Shown here piece by piece: positions 1 through 9,607 of a stretch of 64,000 nucleotides of DNA. Positions within the stretch are counted from its first letter, which is position 1; every line of letters starts with the position of its first letter. A program made the translations under genes and the position numbers. Source of the DNA: Leucaena leucocephala (Eukaryota > Streptophyta > Magnoliopsida > Fabales > Fabaceae); NCBI GenBank assembly GCA_037074615.1, contig CM073519.1, positions 27,177,001-27,241,000 on the forward strand. The letters are read 5' to 3'. The notes under the pieces are model-generated. The model was given only the letters and a program-made list of their open reading frames with translations, made no database searches and was not told the DNA's origin.

Positions 1-262
1 CGGGTCGGTCCAACACCCTGTACTCTTACATGTGCTTATGACTTTGATTTATATCTCTATACATCTTCAAAGTCATACTGGTCTTATTTCATCTGTGCTC
101 CCACATAGATGATCGACCAGGGACATTTAGGATAATATCATGAATTATCCAAGGATGGTCATCATAGTAAACATGCAAATAATATGATAACTCAATTAAT
201 AAATTCATAAATCAATAATGTTCATAAGACAATGATTGGCCCCTAGGGCACGATTTCCAACA
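1..262 (-). mobile_element. Angela-type Copia LTR, terminal fragment
   Basis: Positions 1-262 match 60113-60374 almost base for base. On the minus strand the piece starts TGTTGGAAATCGTGCCC, the typical start of Angela/BARE-type LTRs, so 262 is the outer 5' edge of an LTR in minus orientation whose remainder lies left of the window. No polypurine tract follows at 263, so this is probably a solo LTR or the outer edge of an element, not a 3' LTR joined to an internal domain. Confidence 0.9.
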
Positions 263-1466
263 TTTTACACATTAATCTTTATAAATATAACTAATGACTT
301 TGAGAGTAATTTCAAAATTTTACATGAAATAATTAATTTGAATTAACTTCATTAGTTACGTATTATTCGTTGCAATAATAAGAATGAGAGGCATTAGAAA
401 GGGGGGTCTTGGTTACATTAAATAATGACTTTGAGAGTAATTTCAAAATTTTACATGAAATAATTAATTTGAATTAACTTCATCAGTTACGTATTATTCG
501 TTGCTATAATAAGAATGAGAGCCATTAGAAAGGGCGTCTTGGTTATTGGAATAAAATTGATGGTAAGCCAATTAATGTATTCTACTCTAAATATGAATAT
601 TAAACAAGTACACATCCATATAGCTAGCTCCCACAACTCCTAATTAAATAACATGATCTGAATAAATTCCAATTAGAATTCCTGACCTGCAAAAGAGGGA
701 AAATCGTACAAAAGAAGTGAGAGAATTATCATTCTTTAGTATCTTTTACTAATTTAGAATGTTTATAATAAGTTTCTCTTAATTTCATTCATTTGCATGT
801 CAAATAAAGAAGTTAATCCGTTTAAGTTTTAACAAATAAACTTATCAAAATGATTGGAAAATACATATATATGACCAAAAACTATGCTTGAATAGAACAA
901 TTTTATAGGTTTGTCATAAACTGACAATATTTTATATGTTACAAGCATTGGAAGGGTATATATTCAGTGTGATCAAAATAACAGATGTGGCTCTTTTGTT
1001 TTTTTTTGTTGACAATTTTAGATGTGGCTGAGATATGGGGAATAAAATATAGGAAAAATTAATATGCAAAATCTTATAGTTAACCTCAATTTATTTAAAT
1101 TAGGCTCCAATAGTTTATTTTGTTTGAAAGGAAAGAAAATTTCATAATGTCTATCATGAAATTTTATAAATTAAAAATAACTGTTTTTATACTCAATGAT
1201 GATGGATATCTATAATAGATCAAATTATAAAGACCTAATTTAAATATAATAAATTATAATAAAATAAACGTAAAGTATGGTTTAGTTTCTCTTAAATATA
1301 TTAGCACTTTGGCAGCTTTCCTATTCGTCCTTTTTGTTTGATAGGCCTGCAGATTCCGTATTCGTCCTTGAGTCATAGAATGAAATCAAGAAAAACGATG
1401 TAAATAAAGCTTCTTGTCTTCTAGTAATGAACATACTCTTTACAATAACATATTCTTAGCTCAAAC
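263..1466. other. AT-rich non-coding DNA, origin not recognised
   Basis: I see no coding segment or transposon terminus between the Angela LTR edge and the CACTA terminus. The stretch is very AT-rich and contains one tandem duplication (292-545). It may be the oldest host intergenic DNA in the window, but that is only inference from the lack of similarity to anything else here. Confidence 0.5.
292..545. repeat. 131-bp tandem duplication
   Basis: Segments 292-414 and 423-545 are near-identical copies offset by 131 bp, both starting TAATGACTTTGAGAG and ending GTCTTGGTTA. A few substitutions and one small gap separate them. It is a simple two-copy local duplication with no coding content. Confidence 0.9.
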
Positions 1467-1790
1467 CACTATAAAAGAATTGACTTTCTATGGCGACAAA
1501 AGGTATAAAAGTCGCCGTTGAATACCTTTAATGGCTATATATTGTCACCGTCAAGTCACCTCCTATGAGACTGTTGCCTATATACATTGGCGGCGACAAT
1601 TGAAAGTTGCCGCTTAATGTCAATCATTAACAGCGACAATAAGTCACCGCTAAAAGTTTAACATAAGTTGTCCAATCAGTGTCGTCATCAAAGGTAAGTC
1701 AAAAGCGGCAACTTTAACCTAATATGCGGTGACAAAATTGAAGCCGCCTAAAGTTGAATCATTGTCGCCGCTAAAAGTTGGTATTGTTTT
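1467..1790. repeat. CACTA terminus and subterminal repeats
   Basis: After the CACTA terminus there are at least eight short elements in both orientations built on GGCGACAA or its complement, for example near 1489, 1511, 1590, 1605, 1622, 1717 and 1765. In characterised En/Spm elements such subterminal motifs bind the TNPA-class protein during transposition. CpG-rich motifs inside AT-rich surroundings make this block stand out. Confidence 0.8.
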
Positions 1791-1989
1791 TAAATTTTTT
1801 CCTATAAATTTTTCTTATATGAAAAAAATAGAATTTAATCACAAAAATAATAAATGATAAATAACTAAATAAACCAGAATATAATAACATTAATAAATAA
1901 TTGTGATTATCGTATAAAATATTAAATTACTTTAATTATTTAAAATTAAAATAAAATTGTTCAGTTTATACATAAATATTATATAGAAT

Positions 1990-3624
1990 GACCAATTCTA
2001 GGAATAGAAGAAGTAGGCGCGTGTGGTTGCCCCCAACGAATTCAGCTAGTATCTTTTGCTCTATTTATTCCATTAGTCTTTCCTCAAATTGCACACGCTC
2101 TTCTTACATTTTTTTCACGCTATGTTGCATGCTCTGCCTCCATTTTTTCTCTCTCCTCTTGAAATTTTTATCAAACTCTGCACAACTGAACTATCACTAT
2201 ATTGAGGGCTATTTCTCTTCCTTGAAGGATCTGCTCCATACCCTTTCCCTCTCACCAAGAACTTTTGCCAATATTTCCTCTGACGTCATTCGAGCATCGC
2301 TCTCTAAATCTTAGTCTTGTTGCTGATAAAGTTCGTGCATACGACTCCATAAAAAAGCATATGAAACTATTAGATTAATAATAAAACTAAATCAAAATAA
2401 AATATTAAACTACAATACATATATGAATCTGTTCAGAGTGTGGGTTAGCCCATACTACTTGTCCATCTAATGTCTTCCTAGTATGTGTTATCTCCCACAG
2501 CTGGTTAGGAGGGGTAGGTTGTCCAGTAGTAGGATCTCTATACAAAATAATGATATATAAGAAAATACAAAGAATATATTTTAAAATAAAAATTGATTAA
2601 AAACTTAAATTATAGTGGTGATAGATTGAACTTATTGTAGCAAACTCAATCTTTGCAAATGATCGAGGTCCACAAGCATGTTTAGTCATTTGTTTTTCTC
2701 GATTTGTCATGTTTCTTGCACTTTTGTTCTACAACAAAATTTGGTAACTAATTAGAATTTAATTATTAAAACAAAAAAGATAATTTATTTAGAAGGATAG
2801 TGAGGTACCTTAAACATGTCAGACTTAAAATATATTAATAACCATTCCTAATCTTGAAAAATAATAGTTTGAGGATAATCAACCAACTTATCCTCATCAT
2901 TCTCATATTTCTTATAGTAAGAGTGCATATTGGTCTTTCAATTTCTGAATGCATTTTATAAAATAATTGATATAGCTATATGAAACTTTTCTTCAGCACT
3001 TGCATCAGCAGGTTTAAATTTATCTTGAAACAAATAAATATGAACACTTTATATAATAATACAAATAAACTAAGATAAGTAAAAAAAATTGACATAAATA
3101 ATACCTTTATTTTTAAAATCATATCCTGACCATATTTTTTAAAAATATTCTTCTAGTTATCTCCACCATCCTTGAATGATACTGTGGTTCTAAGAGTTAA
3201 ACCACAATAATTAGAAAAGTCTCTTGCTTCTAGACCGATTGCTCTTGACATGGAATAAAAAAATTTGACTCGAATCTTGGCTCCTTGTATAGTCCTCAAA
3301 TTCACGTTAATATACTTTTAAACTCCTCTACGCTTGTTGATTGCACTAGAAAAGCCTATCATTGAAGTTGAATTAGAACAATTAGATGTTACATGCGATG
3401 TAAATCAATTATTATAAAATTGAAGCAAACTTACCTACACTACTATTCTGAGTATGAGGAGTAGGAGGATAATTGACAGGTATTTCCTCAAGTTGCTGTT
3501 GCAGTGATAGAGGTTAAATAACAGGTCTTGATTGAGGTGTAGAGCATGTACCTCGGCTAGGAGTGTTATCATGAGATGTAACAGAAATACCTTTCCTACC
3601 TCAACCTCTCTTTAATACTGACAT
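1990..3624 (-). pseudogene. Transposase_24 / TNPA-like gene of the CACTA element, degenerate
   Basis: Minus-strand reading gives an N-terminus near 3624 (MSVLKRG, then a Ser/Pro-rich stretch). It then gives segments typical of plant Transposase_24 proteins: a block with NKSARNMTNREK followed by HACGPRSFAKIEFA (about 2640-2740), a block with LWEITHTRK (about 2420-2545), and a C-terminal block with EEILAKVLGERGKG (about 2220-2300). The blocks are in different frames, separated by AT-rich intron-like gaps and stops. In En/Spm systems this protein binds subterminal repeats and assists the TNP2-type transposase. The family call rests on remembered motifs, not a search. Confidence 0.7.
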
Positions 3625-4069
3625 ATCCTATAAAAATATACATTTCATTTAGGAAATAGCAATCAATCAAATCAAATATAACAAGTAATCAATAATCAAT
3701 CTAGATATTAATACAATCTACCATATCAATTAATTTCATTCAATTGAATCTTCCATCTCACTATCACTTCTATCAATATCTTTTGATTCATTTGTTTCTT
3801 CTATTTAAGTTTTTATGTCACTTTCTTCTTCAGTATCACTATCAAAGTCGTCAATAAGATCCTTTTCGTCACTAAATCCAGTCTCTATGGCATTACTTTT
3901 ACATATTTGTGATGGTTCTCATTGAGCTAAGGTCTACGTTTATCATATCCTAATTTTTTCCTATCTGTATAGCACTGATAGTAGAAAGAGGTTTAGAAAG
4001 GATTATGACGAAGATAAGAAGGAATGATAAAGGTTATATGAGTCTTGAAGGAAGAAAGGGACCTAAACG

Positions 4070-4225
4070 AAAATTGGAAAAGTTTAAAGGCCAAAAGTTA
4101 AAGTAGAAACAAAAGTTGGGCCAAAAGTTGTAATTTCCAAAAGTTTAGGGACCTAAATGTAAATATCCAAAAAGTTAGGGACATAAATGTAATTAAGAGA
4201 AAAGTTCAAGGGCAAAATTGTAATT
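4070..4225 (+). repeat. Short tandem repeats in LTR-A U3
   Basis: About five degenerate units of roughly 30 bp repeat the theme AGTTTAGGGACCTAAATG with an AATTA or AAATA tail. The same block recurs in other copies: 12680-12800, 24680-24800 and 34130-34260 on minus, and 43660-43815 and 62470-62650 on plus. Position upstream of the TATA box is compatible with an enhancer-like role, but that is inference. Confidence 0.75.
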
Positions 4226-5273
4226 ATAGAAAGATCAGCCCGAAAAGGGTTATAATTGCCTAGAAGTATTTTAGTCCCATATTCCATCAGTAAATAGAGG
4301 ATGTTACGCTGGTTAATCTGGCATGATACATACATTTTATTAAGGCTCCAGACAGCAGAAAATTATCTGATAGTCTAAAAGTTATCTGAATTTTTATCAG
4401 ATTCCATGGATATCAGATATAAGTGGGGGAATTACAAGAAAGTGTGTCCTACAGTGCCAGATGTTATGAATCTGACAGAACCCCGGAAGAAGTCCTGTAC
4501 AAAAAGTTATTCCCATAACAGTGAATTTTGACGGGAGTTTGATAACACCCGTGATCCGATAATGGAACTTATCGGTATGTAAGCCTGGATAGAATGAGAT
4601 CAGATGACCTCATATATAGGCCCATAATGACGCCAAGGAAGGCCCAAAACCCAAGGTACCAGTCTATTAGTAGAAGGGGCCAATGCCAGAAAAAGTGTGA
4701 AATTACGAAAATGCCCCTGGATGCCCAGATTATACTAGAGAGGGATGAAGGGCATTTTGGTCATCTGGGACAGGCTAAAAACGTGACCCATGGTATAAAT
4801 ATGATTATTTGAGCCAATATATGCCCTGGGGCAGTACAAAGAGGGGTGAAATGACAATTATGCCTTTAGGGTCAATATAGTGCAAGAAAGGACACTAAGG
4901 GTATTTTGGTCATTTCCCAAGGGATCTGTAATTAAGTTGTTGCCATTACAAGTATGTCAATGGTATGGGAAGCCTAGACATTGATTTCCAGGACATAATA
5001 CATATCCTGGTATATTATAAAAAACTTAGGAACAGAAAACAGTCCGGTTACTGTGAAACTGCACCGATCAGTACCGGATTGCACTAGAATTTCTCCAGAA
5101 GGTTCCTTACACTATGAGCACGCCACCTAACCACTTGAGGTGTCCCTTGAGATGGCCCACATGATGTCATAATTATTCTTTTATGAAAAAGTGAAATCCA
5201 AGATTAAATGTGAGCCTTTAGATCAAATAGTAACCAAATCAATCTTGGCCATTCATTTTTCTTGGATTTTGGC

Positions 5274-5280
5274 TATAAAT
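5274..5280 (+). promoter_or_regulatory. TATA box of LTR-A
   Basis: TATAAAT is followed by an ACCCCC run, about 1.33 kb into the LTR, where a U3 promoter is expected. The same context occurs in all LTR families here: plus-strand boxes at 29277-29283, 37144-37150 and 63692-63698; minus-strand boxes at 11478-11484, 23634-23640, 32879-32885, 47209-47215, 52336-52342, 56074-56080 and 58091-58097. Conservation at equivalent places supports a real Pol II core promoter. Confidence 0.8.
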
Positions 5281-6530
5281 ACCCCCTCATTCTACAGCAA
5301 ACCGTAGCTTCATGGACCCTTGGGGAAGCTCTTGCAAAATGGAAACTCAAGCCAAGACAAAGAAGATTCAAGGTTCCAAAGTTCAAGTAAGCTAGAGATT
5401 AAAGGTAAGCAATCTCTCCTAGCTTATTTTCCTTTGATTTGGGAGCTTGAACTTAGGGTTTTGATGGGAGAAAAGTTGAGTTTTCTCTAAGGGGTGGTGC
5501 TTCCTAAAGACCTTAAAGGAAAGGGGAAAGAAGAAATTAAAGTTAGAACCATATGATTGAAGCTTAAACAAGTTAGTTAAATAGTTGGTTGTTGAATAAA
5601 ATTGATATTCTTGATTTTGCCATGGTGTGCCCTGTTCGGTCAGCAATGTTCATGAGGGAAGGAAATTGAATTTCAATGATTTAATGCTTCCATTGAGTTT
5701 GTATGATGATTTTGTGTAGGATTGGAAAGGTTTTGAACCTTGGAAACACTAAAATCTCAAGGTTGTAGTCTTTCAGATTCCTTACAGTTACTATTCACTC
5801 GCATGAACAGTGATTGGAATTTCATGATTTTGATGGTTCCAATGGTTTTAAAATGAAAAGTTGTGTGGGATAAAGTGGAGAAACAAGTATGGGAAGCATT
5901 AGAATCAAAATGAGAATTTTTGAAAGAATTGTGTGCTTATGTTCAATTCTATACAGCAGGCCATGAAGGAACTGACATTTTATGATTCTAAGCTCATAAA
6001 TGAGTTCAAAATATGAAATTGTGTAGGTTAAAGTCAAGACATCAATTGGTTCAAGAGCCAAGTGGATTAGTTTAGAGAAAGTTATGACAATAAAGAGTGT
6101 AACAAAGTTAGTCTTGAACATGGTTGGAGTTCATGAGTCCTAATGAGTTATGTAATGAATATGAATGTGTTTAGGAACATGAAACATCCAAGAAGATGTT
6201 GGGAAGTGATGGACATAAATGCTTCATGGTTGGAAAGCTAGGGAGCAAGGGCTAAAGGTCAAGAGAAAAGCTTAAGTGCAAGGTAGTGAACTTACCTCTT
6301 TATGTGCTTGATGTGGTATGCTTATGTGTTGACATGTATATGTTATTTGAATGATGTTGTGATATGATAAATTATGTTGAATGTATTGTGAATAACATGT
6401 TTCCATGGCCATGCACTTTATGTAAAAGTTGGTAGCATGTTGGCATGTCACTAATCAAAGAAAGATTAATGAAATTACATATCATGCATTAGCATCCATC
6501 TTGCATATTCAAGTGGTAATGTTTGCTACT

Positions 6531-6548
6531 GAGATTCCCTAGAATCTC
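6531..6548 (+). promoter_or_regulatory. Conserved LTR stem-loop
   Basis: GAGATTC - CCTA - GAATCTC forms a perfect 7-bp stem. The same position in other LTRs keeps pairing with different bases. It lies about 1.25 kb downstream of the TATA box, hence in the predicted transcript. Ten more examples are listed in the findings. Confidence 0.65.
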
Positions 6549-7329
6549 ACTCTCCCATAACCAACCAATTTAGGTCAAGCATGAAGAAAAGGTATGCATG
6601 GAGAAGAGCTAAAGAATGGAAGAAAGGAAGTGAAGTATTGAGATTTTAGCATATACTATAAATTGTCCATGTATGTAAATGCCATGTAAGGTGTCCATTT
6701 TTGTGATGAAACTATTGTAATACTTATGGCATATGTACATGATGTATATGAATGTTAAGAAGCTTATTTGATGGCTTGTGCATGCTGAAACAATTATTGG
6801 AAATGAAAGAAAAGAAACTGAAATGGTAAAAACGTAGGTCCTGAAGCAGTTTTGTTGTGGCTTCAGTTTGGCCTAGCAAATGAAGGAATTATTTCACAAA
6901 ATTTTATGAGCATGTAGTACACATCCAGATATTTACATTAATAGGTGGAACGTTTCATTTGGATGTGTATATCAAGAGAAATGAATTTACAAAGGGACCA
7001 GAATCTGTTTCCAGAGTTTTTGACCAAATGAACAGTAAACTTCAACGAATAAACTGTATCAATTGGCAAATCATTTGGTCTGGAGATTATTTTTCCCTTA
7101 AATTTCAATATGTTATCTTCATGTAGCTTTTTGAACCACTTCATTTTGAGTTTTCTAAAATTAATTATGATTTTTTGAAGTTCATTATGTAATCTGGAAT
7201 ATCATATGAACAGTAATCCAAGAAAGAGTAAAATTCCAGATTTGGCTAATAGACTTCCATGGTCTTATAAGTGGTTCTAAATGCTACTGAATGGTCCCTA
7301 AAATGTATAAAAGTAAGGATGTTACAACA

Positions 7330-9175
7330 TTTGTCCAGCTTCTCCATATAAGTTAATGATAATATTATTAAGTTGTGTAGGACTCTCATAGTAAATATTT
7401 AGTCTACCATTAACTGTTGATAAGGTTATTTATAAACCATAGGATCATTGACCCCACTATCATCAGTATCATTATTAGTTGGTACATTAAACAAGTAAAG
7501 TGAGTTTGTTTTGACAACAACGAGCTAATCTGGAGCAACAATGTCATCTAGATAGAAAACTTGCTCAATTTGAGATGCTAGAATAAATGGTTCATTCGTT
7601 TGTAATGGATATAATGTGTTGATACTTATGAACCTTATATCCTTTATCATAATGATCTATATCCCACCAATGATACTTAAACAAGTATACGTTTTTGTTG
7701 CCTATATAAGACAACACATAAATATGCTCTAACACACCATAATATTCGTTGTCAGCATTAGTGTTATCACCCTTAGCCAAGATACCACTGTTTTGGGATT
7801 TTTTTCCTGTTGCACGGTCTTCTGTGCGAAAATGAAATCCATTGCCTATGAACATGGAATAATGATTTGCTGTCGTCAATTGACTAATTGATAAACTTAT
7901 TAGTTCATCACCACATGGCTCTGTGTAGACAATGATGTCACCTTTGAGGACAAAAGTCATGTGTTAGATATTTTATACTAATGTAATTTCTAGAAATGTT
8001 ATGGCTCAAAATGTTATAACTTACTTGTGAACGAAATCATTGAGGAAACTCATATTGGCTTAGCTCACTCCTTGATCCGTGGGCTTTAAGCTCTATTGTA
8101 TATTCCCTTTAAATTTTCAAAACAATAACAAAAATATGCATTATGACAAATAAATTTTCTCTTTAAGTCAAGCTACTTACTCCATAAATGGCCAAACTTC
8201 ACAATTTTGTAGCACATACATTCTTGCTTGACATTATTCTTTATAGGGAAGAGAAATTGACTCACAATATCCCCTAACTTGACCACTCTTCTTAAATATT
8301 GAAAACTCAGGGTTGATATCATAATTGGCATCATCATTCCTACATGGCACATTAAATTTTATAGGAAAATCTTTTAAATATCTTGAGCAAAACATGAGAC
8401 TTTCATCTGCCAAGTATCCTTTTGCAATTGATCCTTCAAGTCGAGCTTTATTGTGAACATATAATTTGAGTGTCCACAAATACCTAATGCATTAAAATTA
8501 ATTAAACTTCTATACGTATGAGTAATAAATATACAATGATATTGACGCATGTTACCTTTCTATTGGATATATCAAACGATATTGAACTGGTCTAGCAACT
8601 TTTGCCTCCCCTGCCAAGTGTATTGGCAAATAAACCATCACATCAAAGAAAGCAGGTAGGAGGATAGTCTCCAACTTGCACGATGTCAATATTATCTAAC
8701 TTTGGAGTTTGTCAAGTAGTTCACAAGACAAAGACTTCGAACATGACTTTTGAAAAATCTTCCCAACTCTATAATTGGTTCACACACCTTAAAAGGTAAT
8801 AACTCACGTATTGCAATTGGAAATATCTCTTGCAATAACACATGGTGATCATGACACTTCAAACCAAATAGTTTTCGCTTCTGAATGTTGACATATATTG
8901 AAATATTATATAAGAAAGTATCAGGCATTTTAAGTTAGCCAATAATTTTAGAAGGGATTGTTTATTCTTAGGGGACAATGTGTAAGGAGAAAGAGGAATA
9001 GAACCAAGTCCATCAAGTTGTACCTACTTTTAATTGTATCCTGCGTCTTTCCAACCAAATCCATAACTGTGCACAGAATCTTATGAGAAACATTTCTTTC
9101 TATATGCATCACATCAAGATTATGCTATATTAGCAAGTTCTTCCAATAAGGCAATTGGAAAAAAATACTTCTTTT
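7330..9175 (-). pseudogene. TNP2-type CACTA transposase, 3' half, degenerate
   Basis: Reading right to left, about 9170-8940 encodes LPYWKNLLI, HNLDVMHIERNV and a following GKTQD segment, the hallmark of plant TNP2/Transposase_21. Frame 8692-8928 has KRKLFGLKCHDHHVLLQ, and 8234-8479 has TLKLYVHNKARLEGSIAKGY with FCSRYL (DUF4218). Frame 7592-7960 has KKSQNSGILAKGD, YYGVLEHI and FKYHWWD (DUF4216), continuing with frame changes through QIEQVFYLDD to about 7470. Family knowledge places the DDE catalytic part upstream of these blocks; that part is lost at 9175. Several frameshifts make this a pseudogene. It would have supplied excision activity for the CACTA element. Confidence 0.88.
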
Positions 9176-9194
9176 CCTCCAATTGTAAGCATTA

Positions 9195-9332
9195 TAGTCC
9201 CTGAACTTTCATTATTTGTATAGGCCCTGAACATCATTTGTATACTTCTGGGACTTCTACTCAACAGGGCCTAGTAGCCTACCTCTTTCAAGCTACATAC
9301 TGAATTCTATGCCTAAAAATTAGGATATGACA
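9195..9332 (-). mobile_element. LTR-B terminal fragment
   Basis: About 140 bp match the outer edge of LTR-B copies at 34320-34463 and 52960-53100, including ACTTCTGGGACT and the terminus TAGGATATGACA at 9332. It abuts the broken end of the CACTA transposase. The rest of the LTR is absent, so this is a scrap left by deletion or rearrangement. Confidence 0.8.
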
Positions 9333-9607
9333 CATAGATCACAAGGTTCAGCATCCTCTGACACAGGCTCAACCATGCAATAACTCCCTTTAGTGCTAGG
9401 ACAGGTTGCATTTGAGAATAGGGGTACTTGGCTCCCATTGTCTTGATGTCATCATAGACAATATTTCTTGTCTTTGCCAACCCCTCTGGTAATCGTGCAA
9501 CAATTGAAGCTTCTATTTGTGGCCAAGCCTCTGCCCAAGCCTCTACTCTCATGGTGGATAATAATGATTCTAGCTCTGCCCTCAGCTCATATGGGGAATG
9601 TTGTGGA
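9333..9607 (-). other. Unrecognised open segment between two LTR edges
   Basis: A 275-bp island between the LTR-B edge (9332) and the LTR-A edge (9608) is open throughout on the minus strand, within a frame running 9663-9313. The protein has a non-repetitive, Glu/Ala/Leu-rich composition, for example RAELESLLSTMRVEAW and later DDIKTMGAKYPYS. GC content is higher than in the surrounding LTRs. I do not recognise the family. It could be an exon captured from a host gene, part of a retroelement polyprotein not otherwise present, or chance. No start codon or splice sites can be assigned. Confidence 0.4.

Larger units (their letters stand above)
3941..7326 (+). mobile_element. Solo LTR, family LTR-A
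   Basis: The segment starts TATCATATCC (expected TGTCATATCC) and ends GGATGTTACA, 3386 bp. Flanking 5-mers are ACGTT (3936-3940) and ACATT (7327-7331), a target-site duplication differing by one CpG-type transition. CACTA sequence lies on both sides, so this is an insertion later reduced to a solo LTR. Internal landmarks: U3 tandem repeats at about 4070-4225, TATA box at 5274-5280, a possible splice donor (AAAGGTAAG) near 5401, AGGTAGTGAACTTAC at 6281-6295 and a stem-loop at 6531-6548. It shares long stretches with the LTRs at 21579-24943 and 62358-64000. Confidence 0.92.
1467..9175 (-). mobile_element. Degenerate En/Spm (CACTA) DNA transposon, 5' side truncated
   Basis: The left terminus at 1467 reads CACTATAAAAGAA, like the CACTACAAGAAA ends of plant CACTA elements. 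It is followed by a field of GCGGCGACA-type subterminal repeats. Two transposase genes lie on the minus strand, a Transposase_24/TNPA-like gene on the left and a TNP2-type gene on the right, the usual En/Spm pairing. A solo LTR (3941-7326) sits between them. The opposite terminus is missing: similarity to TNP2 stops near 9175 and an LTR-B scrap follows. Frameshifts and stops show it is inactive. Confidence 0.85.
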
